Assembly (NCBI GenBank): GCA_010671905.1
Contig: JAAHII010000001.1
Span: 124,001 to 188,000, forward strand
Length of the DNA: 64,000 nt
Direction: 5' to 3'
DNA from: Leptolyngbya sp. SIOISBB
GTDB taxonomy: Bacteria; Cyanobacteriota; Cyanobacteriia; Phormidesmidales; Phormidesmidaceae
The translations under genes were made by a program, and so were the position numbers. This document shows positions 43,101 to 53,785 of the stretch, piece after piece. The number at the start of each line of letters is the position of its first letter. Position 1 is the first letter of the stretch. Below the pieces are notes generated by a model that saw only the letters and a program-made list of their open reading frames with translations, ran no database searches and was not told the origin of the DNA.

Positions 43101-46100
43101 GGATCTCTCGGCCTACGCCTACGGCACCTATGGGCAGATTTTATGTGGAGTAGTGGGCGATATTGACCAGGGTTATCAGTTTGGGCAACTGGCGCTGCAG
43201 CTATTAGAAAAACTCGATGCCCAAAAGCTGAAGGCTAAAATTCTGATGCTGGTGAATGATTTCGTCATCCACTGGCGCGCCCACCTCAAGGAAACCTTGC
43301 CCCCCTTTGTCGAGGCCTACCAGAGCGGGTTAGAAACCGGTGATCTCGAATTCGCCGCGCGCTCGGCCATGGTCTACGGCTATCACGCCTACTTCTTAGG
43401 CCAAGAGCTGGGTCAGCTCGAACAAACCCTGCAGAACTATACTCATGCGATTCGCGACCTCAAACAAACCAAGTTCATTTATATGAATGAGCGCTATCGC
43501 CAGGTGGTGCTGAATCTCTTGGGAGAATCTGCCGACCCTTGCCAGTTGGTTGGCACCGCCTATGACGAAACGACTCTGCTGCCAGTGCATGTGCAGGCGA
43601 ACGATCGCAACGCCATCTTTAACGTCTACTTTCACAAGGCCATTCTCTGCTATCTATTCCAGAACCACGAGTTGGCGGTCGAGAATATTGCCCTTGCCAA
43701 GCAGTACGCCGGGAATACGCCAGGCCTTTTGCTAGTACTGCTGCTGCGATTTTATGAATCGCTGATTGGGCTAGCGATCTTTGCCACCGTCTCGCGAGCG
43801 GAGCAACGGCGAATTTGGCGGCAGGTCCAGCAAAACCAGCGTCATCTGGAGCGATGGGCAACCTTTGCCCCCATGAATCACCAGCACAAGTTTTATTTGG
43901 TGGAAGCGGAACGCCACCGGGTGCGGGGCCAGTTCACTGAAGCGATCGCCGCCTACGACCAAGCCATTGCCCTCGCCGCCGAGCATGAATATATCCACGA
44001 ACTGGCCCTCGCCCACGAACTCGCTGCCTGCTGTTGCCTAGAAAATGGCCACCCCCGCTTTGCGCAGACCTATCTAGTGGATGCCTACTACGGCTACGCC
44101 CGCTGGGGTGCCAAAGCCAAAGTGCAAGATTTGGCGGCTCGATATCCTGACCTACTGACAGCCATCTTAGCCAGTCCTACAGAACTGACTCCTGTGATGG
44201 TCTCATTCGATGAAGCGGGGGCCTCCCGGCGATCGTCCGAACCGACGACGACGGTTACGGAGTTGCTTCCGGCTGCCCTCGATCTCACCGCCGTGTTAAA
44301 AGCCTCTCAGGCCCTGTCTGGCGAAATCCAAATTGAGCAGTTGTTGTCAACACTGGTCACCGTGGCCATCGAAACGGCTGGTGCCGAAAAAGGGATTCTG
44401 ATTTTGCCCCAAGAAAATCAATGGCTGATTCAGATCAAGGCCAGCCAAAACGGTCAAATGTCTGATGCGCCTCAAGTGGACTCCATTCTCGAAGCCATCC
44501 CGATGGAGTCCAGTGCGGCAGTGCCCAATAGTGTGATCAACTATGTGAGTCGCACCCAGATACCACTGGCGTTAGAGAACGCCGCAAACGAAGTCATCTT
44601 TGCTGCTGATCCCTACATCATTCAGCATCAGCTCAAGTCCGTCCTCTGTCAGCCCATTCTGAGCCATGGCGATTTAGTTGGCATCCTCTATCTAGAAAAT
44701 AATTTGGTGACGGGCGTTTTTACCCCAGCGCGGCTAGAGGTGCTCAAGCTATTAATGACCCAGGCCGCCATTTCTTTAGAAAATGCGCGACTGTATGAAC
44801 AACTGCGGGACTATTCCCACACCTTAGAATCTCGCATCGAGGCTCGCACCCGCGAACTGCAACAGGCCAAGCAAGAAGCCGACATTGCGAATCGGGCTAA
44901 GAGTCAATTTCTCGCCAATATGAGCCATGAACTGCGGACTCCCCTCAACGCTATTCTCGGGTTTACCCAGCTGATGGCCCACGATGCCGCCCTCACCCCA
45001 GCCCATCATAAACATCTGCAAATCATTAGCCACAGCGGCGAGCATTTGCTGAACCTGATCAATGACGTGCTGGAATTCTCGAAAATCGAAGCGGGTCGCG
45101 TCCCCTTCACCGAGAGTGCGTTCGATCTCTGGCATCTGCTCACCACTCTGGAGGAAATGTTTCAACTCAAGGCTGCCACCAAAGGCCTGGTGTTGCGATT
45201 CGAAACGTCTCCTAAGCTGCCTCGCCAAGTCAAAACCGATGCGGGTAAGCTGCGGCAGATTCTCATCAACCTCCTCAGCAATGCCATCAAATTCACCTCA
45301 GAGGGCGGGGTGACGTTGCGCATCTGGCCGGAGTTCTCGGAGCCGCTGCCATCCCCAGACTTGCACCTTCACTGTGAAGTCGAGGACACGGGACCGGGCG
45401 TTCCAGAGAGCAACCTCAACAGCCTGTTCGACGCCTTTGTGCAAGCCGAGTTGGGCTCCCAATCCCAAGAAGGCACTGGCTTGGGACTGCCCATTAGCCG
45501 AGAGTTTGCCCGCATGATGGGTGGCGATATTCAGGTGCAGAATGTGCCCGAGGGGGGAGCCTTGTTTGCCTTCACCGTTCAGGCCCAGGTCGCCGAGACC
45601 GCCATCGAGCAGCCAGCGGCTCCCGCTCGACGGGTCGTTGCCCTGGCGCCAGATCAACCCATTCCTCGGCTGCTCGTCGTCGAAGACCACTGGAGCAATC
45701 GCCAACTGTTGGTGGAAATGCTTAGCAACCTGAATTTTGCGGTGCAGTCTGCTGAGAATGGTGCGGCGGCGATCGCTCAGTATGAAAGCTGGCACCCCGA
45801 CTTGATTTGGATGGACATGCGGATGCCGGTTATGGATGGCTACGAGGCCACCCGGCGCATTCGGGCACTGGAAAAGAAGGCGGAGCAGGGAACAGGGAAC
45901 AGGGAACAGGAGACAGAGAGCAGGGAACAGGGAATAGGGAACAGAGAGCAGGGAATAGAAAATGGGTCACCGATTTCACCCACTGCCTCAACTCCTTCAC
46001 CCACTGCCCCAGCGACCCAACCACCCAGCCACCCAGCCACCCAGCCACCCACTCCCCACATCCCGATCATTGCCCTCACCGCCAGCGCTTTTGAAGAAGA

Positions 46101-46473
46101 CCGGGCCGATATCATGGCGGCTGGCTGTGATGACTTTGTGCGTAAACCTTTAGAAACCGCCATTATTTTCGAGAAAATGGCCCAATATTTGGGTGTCAAA
46201 TATCTCTATGCCACCCGCGAGCCCAGCCCTGGTCTCTCCCCCTCGACCCCGGCGGCCGCAGCTCTGGCGCGACAAGCTGAAAGCATCGTTGGGATGCCAC
46301 CAGAGTGGCTCAAGCAATTGCACGAGGCGGCCATTCAGGCGGATGCCGAAGTCATCTTCAACCTGTTGAAGCAAATCCCTGAAGATGCCCCCTCTCTAAA
46401 ACAAGTCCTCACTGATTTAACCCAGGGCTTCTACTTTGATGAAATTATCAACCTGACTCAAATCGAGGCGTGA
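40126..46473 (+). CDS. Giant hybrid Ser/Thr kinase–AAA ATPase–GAF–histidine kinase–receiver
   Basis: 2115 residues. 1–265: Hanks-type kinase (catalytic loop [12 protein letters not shown]; the DFG position reads [23 protein letters not shown]). 290–650: AAA/STAND ATPase (Walker [12 protein letters not shown] near 330; Walker [14 protein letters not shown]). 700–1390: helical TPR-like sensor region. 1395–1558: GAF. About 1595–1660: HisKA dimerisation with phospho-His in [16 protein letters not shown]. 1680–1800: HATPase ([25 protein letters not shown]). About 1848–2015: receiver ([32 protein letters not shown]). This is the cyanobacterial hybrid-kinase type related to HstK (established family). 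Between helix 3 and strand 4 of the receiver lies a 58-residue low-complexity insert (1919–1977) encoded by tandem repeats. Signal and targets are unknown. Confidence 0.93.
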   Translation: MIRLQGYQVAELVYSGAKTLLYRGHRLSDHQPVLIKLLKAEYPTFSELLRFRNQYTIAKTLTLPGIVQPLALEDYHHQYALVMPDEGYEALSSRLVMPIALADFFPIALQLSQILQGLHRSRVIHKDIKPANILIHPETGHIKLIDFSLSSLLPKENPVLQNPHVLEGSLAYLAPEQTGRMNRGIDYRTDFYALGVTFYELLTGQLPFQTADPMELVHCHIAQQPPAPASLNAAIPPELNALLLKLMAKTAEARYQSAFGLQRDLELCQQRWQSPVETQPLVLGQWDVCDRFIIPEKLYGREPEVASLLAAFERISDSASLGAGELMLVSGFSGIGKTALVNEVHKPIVRQRGYFIKGKFDQYRRNIPFSAFVQALRDLMQQVLTEPAAQVQIWQTQILAALGDSGQVLIEVIPELEWIIGPQPPAPELSGTAAQNRFNRLFQQFLQVFTTQAHPLVIFLDDLQWVDAASLKLIQLLSAETPTPFLLLIGAYRDNEVHPAHPLMLAVEEIEQQQGTVNRISLNPLSATSVNELIADTLSCPPNQAQPLTELVWQKTAGNPFFVSEFLKSLHQDGLITFDYPPLLAANTDVTAPLSSSSESTRGGWQCDIAQITALAVSTDVVDFMAARLQRLTPATQAILKLAACIGNQFDLTTLAIIDEQSSLATATALWPALQQGLILPQSEVYKFYLAEDALTTETLPPEPTAEDAFPNSEADAPQPEPRTATTQVPVYKFLHDRVQQAAYTLIPAGDRPATHLTIGRLLLANTPAPQLDERLFEIVNQLNLGAPLIPERVECDRLIELNLQAGRKAQLSTAYGAAVNYYAAGIQGLAPTSWQDQPILTRQLYEAAAEAAYLNGEFEQMSQWLTILLRQATTVLDTVKAHEIQIQAHIAQDRPVNAVECALDILRRLGVRLPRQPQPVQVALAIWQTRFALAGKSVEALIDLPPMTDPTQLAAMQILASVISAASFFSPRLFSLFALKAVNLSLRYGNVDLSAYAYGTYGQILCGVVGDIDQGYQFGQLALQLLEKLDAQKLKAKILMLVNDFVIHWRAHLKETLPPFVEAYQSGLETGDLEFAARSAMVYGYHAYFLGQELGQLEQTLQNYTHAIRDLKQTKFIYMNERYRQVVLNLLGESADPCQLVGTAYDETTLLPVHVQANDRNAIFNVYFHKAILCYLFQNHELAVENIALAKQYAGNTPGLLLVLLLRFYESLIGLAIFATVSRAEQRRIWRQVQQNQRHLERWATFAPMNHQHKFYLVEAERHRVRGQFTEAIAAYDQAIALAAEHEYIHELALAHELAACCCLENGHPRFAQTYLVDAYYGYARWGAKAKVQDLAARYPDLLTAILASPTELTPVMVSFDEAGASRRSSEPTTTVTELLPAALDLTAVLKASQALSGEIQIEQLLSTLVTVAIETAGAEKGILILPQENQWLIQIKASQNGQMSDAPQVDSILEAIPMESSAAVPNSVINYVSRTQIPLALENAANEVIFAADPYIIQHQLKSVLCQPILSHGDLVGILYLENNLVTGVFTPARLEVLKLLMTQAAISLENARLYEQLRDYSHTLESRIEARTRELQQAKQEADIANRAKSQFLANMSHELRTPLNAILGFTQLMAHDAALTPAHHKHLQIISHSGEHLLNLINDVLEFSKIEAGRVPFTESAFDLWHLLTTLEEMFQLKAATKGLVLRFETSPKLPRQVKTDAGKLRQILINLLSNAIKFTSEGGVTLRIWPEFSEPLPSPDLHLHCEVEDTGPGVPESNLNSLFDAFVQAELGSQSQEGTGLGLPISREFARMMGGDIQVQNVPEGGALFAFTVQAQVAETAIEQPAAPARRVVALAPDQPIPRLLVVEDHWSNRQLLVEMLSNLNFAVQSAENGAAAIAQYESWHPDLIWMDMRMPVMDGYEATRRIRALEKKAEQGTGNREQETESREQGIGNREQGIENGSPISPTASTPSPTAPATQPPSHPATQPPTPHIPIIALTASAFEEDRADIMAAGCDDFVRKPLETAIIFEKMAQYLGVKYLYATREPSPGLSPSTPAAAALARQAESIVGMPPEWLKQLHEAAIQADAEVIFNLLKQIPEDAPSLKQVLTDLTQGFYFDEIINLTQIEA
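45886..46056. repeat. Short tandem repeats inserted in frame in the receiver domain
   Basis: About ten degenerate GGGAACA heptamers (45886–45960), then CCCACTGCC/CCAGCCAC-type repeats (45975–46050). These are the short tandemly repeated sequences that usually fill cyanobacterial intergenic DNA; here the length keeps the frame (encodes NREQ-rich, then PTAP/PPSHPA-rich residues). Confidence 0.85.
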
Positions 46474-46660
46474 CGAAGCGATCTCACAGATTTAGTCTTT
46501 GTTATTCGAAAGACAGGGAAAGTGCTACCCGATCAACGATGAAGTGTCGCAAAACATCATCAACCTTGAGAAAACACCTTTTGAGGAAATGGTCGAGAAA
46601 CTGAGCGAGCTTGGCAGCAGTAATCGCGGTCAACCCGCTCAGTCATTTCTAGAGCGATGT

Positions 46661-47674
46661 CTAAGCTGCCTTAGAAGCAGAGGATGAGTGCGATCGCTGT
46701 CGCCACAGACCAACCATCAGCATGGCGAATAATCCCATCACAATACCTGGTTCTGAAACGGCTTCAGCGGTCTCACCATCCTCAATCTCATTGGCGATGT
46801 CTCCACCATCACCAGTGTTGCCGCCGGTGTTGCCACCCGTGTTACCGCCGGTCTCAGTGCCGCCACCCGATCCGGTTGTCTCACCATCAGTTTCGCCCGA
46901 GCCCGAGTCGCTAGTATCGTGAGGCAGGGGACTAAACTGCTCAATACCATCCCAACCAATGGCCTCGGCGCTGATGGCCTGGGCTAGGTCCGGGGTAAAC
47001 ACAACCCGATAAGGAAAGGGACTACCACTATTGGTCGTCCGGTCGGTAAACTGTTGCCCATTTTCGTCCAAGGGGACAAAGAAAGAATCACCGAAGAAAA
47101 CCACTTGGTTGTCAACGAAGTCTAGGCCGGTGGGGTTCACAGTGTTTGTCCTATTATCAGAAGGCAGCTTGGCCCGGATAAATGTACCAGCTTCAGCGGC
47201 CCCCGTGTTGGGATTGAGTTTGAGCAACACACTCGCTACCGGTCCACCTCCTGAGCCATAACCCGCGAGCCATCCTCCCTGTGTCAATGTATTAAAGGAG
47301 TTAGCGTCATTGGAGCCCCCATCAGCGGTGAAGACGCCATACAAATTTTGAGAATCCTCGTCCCAAAGTAAGCCCACCCCGCGACCATCAACTGGGGAGG
47401 TATCGTAACGTTGAATCCAATCGCGAGTACCGTTTGTAAAGCTGACCACAATCGGGTCTTGGTTATTGCCACCAATCTGATAAGTCCCAATGTAAATTGT
47501 GGTGTTGCCAGTCGTGATGCTGGCAACACCACTGTTTTTTAAGGCCTCTTCTGAGGTGTTTGGGGTGAATTTGGCAACGTTGTTGTTTAAAGAGCTAAAG
47601 GCTGCAGCCTGTGCAGGCAAAACATTGAGCAAGCCTAACGTAGCCGCGATCGCAGCAGTGAAAATTACTTTCAT
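46661..47674 (-). CDS. Secreted PEP-CTERM-like anchored protein
   Basis: 337 residues. Residues 1–24 are a signal peptide (MKVIFTAAIAATLGLLNVLP-AQAAA). A beta-rich body (25–245) shows repeated strands such as IYIGTYQIGGNNQDPIVVSF, GVGLLWDEDSQNLYGVFTAD, and VVFFGDSFFVPLDENGQQFT. A Gly/Thr/Ser/Glu linker with GGN-TGGN-TGGN repeats (250–300) follows. The C-terminus has a PEP-CTERM-like sorting signal: SEPGIVMGLFAMLMVGLWRQRS, i.e. an EPG in place of PEP, one membrane helix, then Arg. Such proteins are handled by an exosortase; none is in the window. AGGGA precedes the ATG. The body is not recognised; a surface or extracellular role is inferred. Confidence 0.75.
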   Translation of the reverse strand: MKVIFTAAIAATLGLLNVLPAQAAAFSSLNNNVAKFTPNTSEEALKNSGVASITTGNTTIYIGTYQIGGNNQDPIVVSFTNGTRDWIQRYDTSPVDGRGVGLLWDEDSQNLYGVFTADGGSNDANSFNTLTQGGWLAGYGSGGGPVASVLLKLNPNTGAAEAGTFIRAKLPSDNRTNTVNPTGLDFVDNQVVFFGDSFFVPLDENGQQFTDRTTNSGSPFPYRVVFTPDLAQAISAEAIGWDGIEQFSPLPHDTSDSGSGETDGETTGSGGGTETGGNTGGNTGGNTGDGGDIANEIEDGETAEAVSEPGIVMGLFAMLMVGLWRQRSHSSSASKAA

Positions 47675-47891
47675 GGTTTTTCCCTGAGGGTGTTTTCAGA
47701 TGGTGAGCAGGTGAAACCAGTGAGCAAAAGACGGTTTACGTAGGGGGCCAACAGCGGGCATGAAGCATCAGTTCGAGATGGGCAATTGAGTCCCAGGGGA
47801 CATCTACTCAAGTCAGGGCTAGTCTCGTTTCAGCAAAACAGCAGCCGATTGCCATGGTCTTAAGTCCATCGCAAAAAATCCGCTGGCAGTC
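47675..47891. other. Upstream region of the PEP-CTERM-like gene
   Basis: About 220 bases; presumed promoter region. No specific site was recognised. Confidence 0.3.
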
Positions 47892-48021
47892 TAGGGCGCG
47901 TCATCAATTAACTCCAGAAACCTTTGGGGATCAGCATTACCGCGCCCGCATTCACTTCATAGACTAGGGGCTGTTGCCCTTTCCAGGTAAGGATTTGAGC
48001 GCTAAATGATGACAGCCCCTA
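47892..48021. mobile_element. MITE copy 6 (130 bp)
   Basis: TAGGGCGCGTCATCAATTAA start to GATGACAGCCCCTA end, same orientation as copies 2 and 4. The 460 bases after it, up to the decayed TPR gene, hold nothing recognised. Confidence 0.75.
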
Positions 48022-48539
48022 GAAGTCGCAGGTTCTAGCTCAAATTGTGAACAAAACTGAAACCGACGTGTTTAACCCGAACTGTCGCCAACTCACTTTC
48101 TTTTCTTCTAGGAATCCATGGGCTGAAAAAAGCAAACCGATCCTAGACATCCTGTAGACATACGCGGGCAAATACCGTCTTTTCTGACTCTGAAATCACC
48201 TGTTCCTGGTAGACATGCACCATCAGAGCATAGAAAATCTGATCGCGTCATCATGAAATTCTCCTAAAGGGAATTAGAGCAATCTCCGTAAAATCCCTAG
48301 AGCCTCTCATGGCAACGCAGCGGTTTTCTTTGTAAGAATTTCACATACCGAGGGGATTGCTGACCTCTGTGAAAATATTGAATCAAGGCAGTATCAGTAT
48401 GTCAGTAATGTCCGCAGGGTGATAAGACAGTCTCTAAAGTTGGGATGAAGCGATCGCAAAACCATTTGAACCGCCCAAACCATTGATGAACCCTCAGGAA
48501 CAAAAATCCCCCCCGAACAGTCCAAGTCTTATATCACTC

Positions 48540-49197
48540 AGTCTTTCAAGCAGCGGTTGAGCTGGAAGCGTTGGCAAAGCAACTGGCGGACTTTTGTATG
48601 AGATTTTACCCGCATTGAAATCGATACTGAGCGCTTAGCTAAGGCGAAAGCCTGCTTTGAGCAGGGATAGTTTCGCGAAGCTGACGCCATTCTCAATGCT
48701 GAGGAGATGGGGCAGGATCTGGCGCAACTGCAGGACGGGGAACAGCAACTTGATCAGGAAAAAGCCGCAATTGCTAACAACAAGACCCAGCTTGCCGACG
48801 AGTTTTTGATTAAGGCGCGACTGCAAACCATCACTTACGACGAGACCGACTGATTTGAGCACGCCTGCCAGTATTTTGAGACCTCCTTAACCGCCGCTCG
48901 CACCCTGACCAGCCTGTTTGAATATGCGCTGTTTTTGCAAAACCACAACTGTTTTGACCCGGCGAAGACACTGTGTCAGTAATGCTTAGGGTCTGTCATC
49001 CGGTCGCAGTCAAATTCTTTCAGCAAAAGAACGACAGACCCTAGCCTGTTGAGTGAATGCGGGCGCGATAATGCTTAGCCCAAAGGCTTCTGGGATTAAT
49101 TGATGACGCGCCCTAGAGCACAATCGCCGCCTGGCCGAGACGAACCCGCGCAACTATATGCCCGACGTCGCGATGACGCTGATCAATCTCAGTATTT
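48540..49197 (+). pseudogene. Decayed TPR-repeat gene, interrupted by stops and a MITE
   Basis: A continuous reading frame broken by stops reads AKACFEQG*FREADAILNAEE, QLADEFLIKARLQTITYDET, *FEHACQYFETSLTAARTLTS and LFEYALFLQNHNCFDPAKTL (TAG at 48668, TGA near 48852, TAA near 48981). MITE copy 7 follows at 48987. After it, HNRRLAETNPRNYMPDVAMT and LINLSIFYSN continue the typical cyanobacterial TPR pattern. The front of the gene is not clear before about 48540. A related tail may lie at 50830–50985 beyond the IS110 element. Confidence 0.65.
48987..49115. mobile_element. MITE copy 7 (129 bp), inside a TPR pseudogene
   Basis: TAGGGTCTGTCATC to GATGACGCGCCCTA, same orientation as copies 3 and 5. 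TPR-like coding sequence flanks it on both sides, so it inserted into a gene or its remnant. Confidence 0.8.
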
Positions 49198-49449
49198 TTT
49201 ATAGCAACGGCTCATGACGCAGTGGCGACACTCCAAAGGATGAAAAGGGAGTATATGTCAGATATCGGTTCTGCGAGGTCGGCGCATATTTGGTGTGATG
49301 TACCCCGTATAGCAACCTGACCCAAGCCGTTTGAGGTACTCCGAATTGTCACCCCGCTCGCGACGTCACGAGCGGGGAGTACGCAGGGCAAACTCTTCCT
49401 GTAAAAAACGGCTAGTGAACCGTGTTTGTCGACGTTGGAGACTGGAGTG
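49198..49449 (+). ncRNA. Candidate bridge-RNA region of the IS110 element
   Basis: IS110-family elements encode a bridge RNA in the non-coding end next to the transposase (established for IS621). The 250 bases upstream of this transposase are gene-free and contain a strong hairpin, CCCCGCTCG (49352–49360) / CGAGCGGGG (49369–49377). The exact RNA ends and its target- and donor-binding loops cannot be read by eye, and some IS110 subgroups place the RNA downstream instead. Confidence 0.3.
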
Positions 49450-50671
49450 ATGGAAGTAGTCTATCGAGAAGTCGCCGCGATTGATATCGGTAAACGTCAA
49501 AGTGTGGTGCATGTGCAGACGCCGAGGCTGAAGGAAACCCGCAGTTTTGGCATGATGACGACTGAGTTGCTGGAATTGGCAGATTGGCTGCACGAGTGCG
49601 AGGTGCAGCAAGTGGTGATGGAATCGACGGGGGTGTACTGGAAACCGCTTTACAACCTGTTGGAAGGGGATGACTTTGACCTGTGGTTGGTGAACGCGCG
49701 GGACTTTCGAGCGGTGCCGGGTCGCAAGACCGACGTACAGGATAGTCACTGGCTGTGTGACCTGATGCGTCATGGGCTGTTGCGCCGGAGCTTTGTGCCT
49801 CCCAAAGCACAGCGGGAACTGCGGGAACTGATGCGCTATCGGCGCAGCCTGATTGAGGAGCGCGCGCGGGAGTTCAACCGCTTAGAGAAAGTGCTGGAAG
49901 GTGCCAACATCAAACTGGGTGCCGTCGCCAGCAAGTTGACCGGCAAGAGTGTGCGGCTGATGCTGGGAGCGATGGTGAACGGCGAAGACGATCCGGAAAC
50001 GCTGGCTAACTTAGCGAAAGGGCGCTTGCGCAATAAACATGACGAACTCGTGCAAGCCTTACAGGGGCTGATGGGGGCCCACCAACGGTTTCTCCTCCAG
50101 GAACAATTAGGTCATTTGGCTGCCCTGGATGCTCGCATCTTACGGCTCGACCTCGAAATTGGGGAGCGGTTGCGCCCTTTGGAGGATGACCTGAAACGAC
50201 TGCAGACCATTCCCGGGGTGGGGCCCCGAGGGGCGCAAGAACTCCTCGCCGAAATCGGCTGGGACATGAGTCGTTTTCCTTCCGCTCAACATCTCGCCTC
50301 TTGGGCTAAACTCTGTCCTGGCAACAATACCAGTGCCGGTAAGCGCAAACATGGTCGCACCGGCCACGGCAATCGCTATCTCCGCACTACCCTCACCGAA
50401 GCTGCCCATGCTGCCGGGCGGAAAAAGGACACTTACCTCCAGTCCCAGTATCAGCGTCTCGCCGCTCGGCGGGGCAAAAAAACGCGCCGCCATTGCCGTC
50501 GCTCACTCCATTCTCACCATCGCCTATCACCTCCTCTCCCGCAAAACGGAGTATCAAGACCTCGGGGCCAACTACTGTGATGAACGCAAGGAACAGACCG
50601 TTGTGAATCGCTTACAGCGGCGACTGGAAAAACTTGGCTATCAGGTTGACCTCACGAAACAGGTCGCTTGA
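49450..50671 (+). pseudogene. IS110-family transposase with a frameshift at an A7 run
   Basis: The ATG at 49450 follows GGAGACTGGAG. The N-terminal DEDD domain reads VAAIDIGKRQSVVHV (Asp), VVMESTGVYWKPL (Glu), and DFRAVPGRKTDVQDSHWLCDLMR (Asp pair). The C-terminal Transposase_20 domain includes LQTIPGVGPRGAQELLAEIG and GNNTSAGKRKHGRTGHGNRY with the catalytic Ser. After residue about 342, the run AAAAAAA at 50476–50482 shifts the frame: the first frame goes on KKTRRHCRRSLHSHH, whereas the homologous continuation KKRAAIAVAHSILTIAYHLL to LGYQVDLTKQVA is in another frame, ending at 50671. With six As the protein would be about 407 residues. Mutation, or rescue by polymerase slippage, is possible. 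Confidence 0.8.
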
Positions 50672-50711
50672 GAAACATCGAATCAGAGTTTGACGGGTTT
50701 ATTTTCAGGGC

Positions 50712-50834
50712 AAGCTGCAGTTTGCTCAGGTTGCCCTGGATAATTGAAACCAGATTCTGGCAAGCATTTCAATTCCGCATTCCGACCTCCGCATTCCGTA
50801 GGGCTTGGCACTTCCCGAAGGGTATTCTGCTATA
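50712..50834 (+). repeat. Dispersed repeat R2, copy 3, with an extra 28-bp segment
   Basis: Matches 9162–9258 from GCAGTTTGCTCAGGTTGCCC through AATTCCGCATTCCGACCTCC, then carries TAGGGCTTGGCACTTCCCGA-AGGG (about 50798–50822) before the shared TATTCTGCTATA end. Confidence 0.6.
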
Positions 50835-50988
50835 TCTGCAGGCCCAGCCCGATCAAGAGCGGTCGATCGCCCTGTCTATAGAAGTTCTCAAAATTGCTCA
50901 AGACTTTCAGCACGTTCCCACGGTGATGCCATATGCTGCCACTGCGGTTCAAGTTCTGAAAGCCAACGGCGTAGACCGGTCTTAGCAC
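50830..50988 (+). pseudogene. Possible 3' tail of the decayed TPR gene
   Basis: An open stretch ending in TAG near 50983 reads YLQAQPDQERSIALSIEVLK, IAQDFQHVPTVMPYAATAVQ and VLKANGVDRS. It looks coding (helical, with HIP1-like codons) and resembles C-termini of cyanobacterial TPR proteins. It may belong with the remnant at 48540–49197, separated by the IS110 element; this link is inference. Confidence 0.35.
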
Positions 50989-51055
50989 CCCGGTTTCTGC
51001 TCGCGGGTAGGCGTTTCTCCGGCTCCTCCAAGACGCAACCTGAGTTCTTCAAAAT

Positions 51056-52435
51056 TTAGACCATCTTGGATGGCTGCACCTGTCGATCAAACTCCTCCCC
51101 GGTGAGAAAGCCGAGTTGAATGCAGGCTTCCCGCAACGTCGTACTTTCCGCGTACGCCTTCTTCGCCACTTGCGCCGCTTTGTCATAGCCGATCGCTGGA
51201 TTCAGTGCCGTCACCAGCATCAGCGAGTTTGCCAAAAACTGCTGAATCTGCTCGCGATTGGGCACTAGCCCCACCACCAAAAAGTCGGTGAATGAACGGC
51301 AAGCATCCGTCAGCAGGCGAATCGAATGCAGCAGATTGTGAATCATCACCGGCTTAAACACATTCAGCTCGAAATTGCCCTGGCTGGCGGCAAGGCTGAT
51401 GGCGGCGTCATTGCCCATCACCTGCACACACACCATCGTCATCGCCTCGCACTGGGTGGGGTTCACCTTGCCCGGCATGATCGATGACCCCGGCTCATTC
51501 GCGGGGAGTTGCAGTTCTCCCAGGCCACAGCGAGGGCCGGAGCCGAGCCAGCGCAGATCATTGGCGATTTTCATTAAGGCAGCAGCAAGGGTTTTGAGGG
51601 TGCTGCTGCTGGCAGCGATGCCATCGTGGGCGGCCAAGGCGGCAAACTTATTGGGGGCCGAGACGAAGGGAAGTTCTGTATAGCGGGCAATTTCGACTGC
51701 GACCTTTTCCGCAAAGTCGGGGTGGGTGTTGAGTCCCGTCCCCACCGCCGTGCCCCCCAGCGCTAGCTCATACAGTTCTGGCAGACTCGCCTCAATCCGC
51801 TGCAGCGCCTTATCCAGTTGCGCCACATAACCGGAAAATTCCTGCCCCAGGGTCAGCGGCACCGCATCCATCAGGTGGGTACGACCAATTTTGATGATGT
51901 CTTCGAAGGCTTGGGCCTGCTCATCCAGGGCGTCGCGCAGACGGCGCACCGACGGCAGCAAAGCATGGACGAGTTGCTCCACGGCGGCGATATGCATCCC
52001 GGTGGGAAACGTGTCGTTGGAGGACTGGCCGCAGTTCACATCGTCATTGGGATGAATCGGCGTTTTGCTACCCAGCTTGCCGCCAGCCAGCTCAATCGCG
52101 CGATTGGCAATCACTTCATTGGCGTTCATGTTGGTCTGGGTGCCGCTGCCCGTCTGCCACACCCGCAGGGGAAAGTGGTCATCCAAATCCCCGGCAATCA
52201 CCTCATCCGCCGCCTGCACGATCAGATCCGCTTTGGTCGCATCAAGCTTACCCAGGTCGCGATTGGTCACGGCCGCTGCCCGCTTCAAAATGCCAAACGC
52301 CCGAATCAGCTCGCGGGGCATGACATCACTGCCAATATCGAAATGGTGGAGAGATCGCTGGGTTTGCGCGCCCCAATAGCGATCGCTGGGCACCTCAATG
52401 GATCCCATGCTGTCGGTTTCAGTGCGAGTAGTCAT
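51056..52435 (-). CDS. fumC: Fumarate hydratase, class II
   Basis: 459-residue iron-independent fumarase converting fumarate and malate, cytosolic TCA-cycle enzyme. [23 protein letters not shown] near residues 92–114, [15 protein letters not shown] near 135–149, [22 protein letters not shown] near 182–203 (catalytic His region), [13 protein letters not shown] and [20 protein letters not shown] near 315–334 (fumarase/aspartase signature with catalytic Ser) are all present. The ATG at 52435 is preferred over an in-frame TTG two codons earlier. With the 2-oxoglutarate decarboxylase and SSADH at 28–31 kb it supports an oxidative TCA branch. The gene is solitary. Confidence 0.96.
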   Translation of the reverse strand: MTTRTETDSMGSIEVPSDRYWGAQTQRSLHHFDIGSDVMPRELIRAFGILKRAAAVTNRDLGKLDATKADLIVQAADEVIAGDLDDHFPLRVWQTGSGTQTNMNANEVIANRAIELAGGKLGSKTPIHPNDDVNCGQSSNDTFPTGMHIAAVEQLVHALLPSVRRLRDALDEQAQAFEDIIKIGRTHLMDAVPLTLGQEFSGYVAQLDKALQRIEASLPELYELALGGTAVGTGLNTHPDFAEKVAVEIARYTELPFVSAPNKFAALAAHDGIAASSSTLKTLAAALMKIANDLRWLGSGPRCGLGELQLPANEPGSSIMPGKVNPTQCEAMTMVCVQVMGNDAAISLAASQGNFELNVFKPVMIHNLLHSIRLLTDACRSFTDFLVVGLVPNREQIQQFLANSLMLVTALNPAIGYDKAAQVAKKAYAESTTLREACIQLGFLTGEEFDRQVQPSKMV

Positions 52436-52554
52436 TGGCAAATCGTGTCAATCGTGCAACCTCTGACAATAGCAGACCCGATTTCTGGCGCGTCAACCTC
52501 TTTGCTCAGATGGGGAACGGAGCGGGCCGCGATCGCCCCACTCCTAGACCGGCA

Positions 52555-53595
52555 CTATTGCAAAGCGTGTTTGACGGCTGGTGGCTCGCAGCGAGTCTCC
52601 TCAGTTAACCGCGGCGGACGCTGCAAACAGTAAGACACCAGTAGGCAAAACAGCAGAGTGCCCGTGACATACTTCACGATGTTGGGAATGAGCAGGCTGG
52701 GGGAATAAAAACCCTCAATAATGCCCGCAATAACCAGCATCGGCACAATGCCATAGACCAACTCTGCCGCCTGCCGACCATAGATTTGCAGCGCATCTAG
52801 GCGGCGATACTTGCCGGGTAACAAAATCGCGCGCGCCAGCAACAACCCTGCCCCTCCCGCAAAAAAGATGGCGGGTAGTTCTAGAGACCCATGAGGAAAT
52901 ACAAACGCCCACAGGTCATAGGCCAGATTTGTCTGAGCCACTAGCGTCGCGACGGAACCAATCATCAGCCCGTTAAACACTAAGATGAACACGGTGAACG
53001 CGCCGGGGGGCGTGATGATCGGCACCTGCGGTAAAAAGAACGCCACGCCGCCAAAAATCGCTTTGAAGCACACGCCGATGTTGTTGATCATGATGGCGCT
53101 AGAAGCGACGGGTTCTTGCCCCAGAATGGAGACCGTCCAGAGTTCTTCGCTTTCCTGCACTTCAGCCACGAAACCAGGGCTGAGCACTAGCGACATGAAC
53201 GACGGATCTTGCCAGGCGTACCACCAGGCCACCCAGCCGCTGATGACGAACAGCGCCGTGGCGATCGCAATGTAGCCCCACGATCGCCGCACGGCAGCAG
53301 GAAAACCATATTGATAAAACTTAATAACAGCGTGCCAGTCTTGCCGTCTGGAACCCTGGTAAATCTGACTGTAGCTACGGGAAGTCAACCCTTGTAAATC
53401 GCGAATCAGGGCATCACCCACAGCCTGGGTGCGCGCTCTGGCCAAATCTGCTGACACCGACCGATAAAGACTCGCCAGGGTTTTAATTTCGTCTGTGGTA
53501 AGGGCATCGAGTCCCTGTTTTTCAGCCCGGTTGAGCAGGTCATCGAGCCGACGCCAACTGGCTTCTCGTCTGGCTATCCAACGTTGAATGTTCAT
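52555..53595 (-). CDS. SpoIIM/DUF95 family membrane protein
   Basis: 346 residues from the ATG at 53595 (MNIQRWIARREASWRRLDDL). The N-terminal 90 residues are helical and cytosolic (LNRAEKQGLDALTTDEIKTL, YRSVSADLARARTQAVGDAL). Residues about 105–330 contain five or six membrane helices, with the family's FHNNI-like segment as ASSAIMINNIGVCFKAIFGG near 165–184, and GSLELPAIFFAGGAGLLLAR near 245–264, the conserved (H)G-x-L-E-L-P-A motif. The family is named for sporulation protein SpoIIM, but in cyanobacteria its role is unknown. It is divergent from a membrane protein/RDD pair, a neighbourhood often seen for DUF95 and RDD proteins. Confidence 0.85.
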   Translation of the reverse strand: MNIQRWIARREASWRRLDDLLNRAEKQGLDALTTDEIKTLASLYRSVSADLARARTQAVGDALIRDLQGLTSRSYSQIYQGSRRQDWHAVIKFYQYGFPAAVRRSWGYIAIATALFVISGWVAWWYAWQDPSFMSLVLSPGFVAEVQESEELWTVSILGQEPVASSAIMINNIGVCFKAIFGGVAFFLPQVPIITPPGAFTVFILVFNGLMIGSVATLVAQTNLAYDLWAFVFPHGSLELPAIFFAGGAGLLLARAILLPGKYRRLDALQIYGRQAAELVYGIVPMLVIAGIIEGFYSPSLLIPNIVKYVTGTLLFCLLVSYCLQRPPRLTEETRCEPPAVKHALQ

Positions 53596-53785
53596 AACAA
53601 TCAGGGGCGATCGCGAATTGCTCACCTACGATGTGGGCAGATTAAGCCAATAAGACTTATGCCCACGTTATAACCTCTGGCCCATTTTGGTAGGGGGTTG
53701 GGCAAGGACTCTTCTAGAAGACGAGAGATTTGGTATCTGCCCGCCCATTTAGCCCCTGCTCTGTCCATCCTGCTCACATATCTCT

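Noticed and set aside
46499-46687. 62-codon plus-strand frame after the large kinase
   Set aside because: TTG start without a ribosome site, overlaps the end of the PEP-CTERM-like gene, and shows no recognisable motif.
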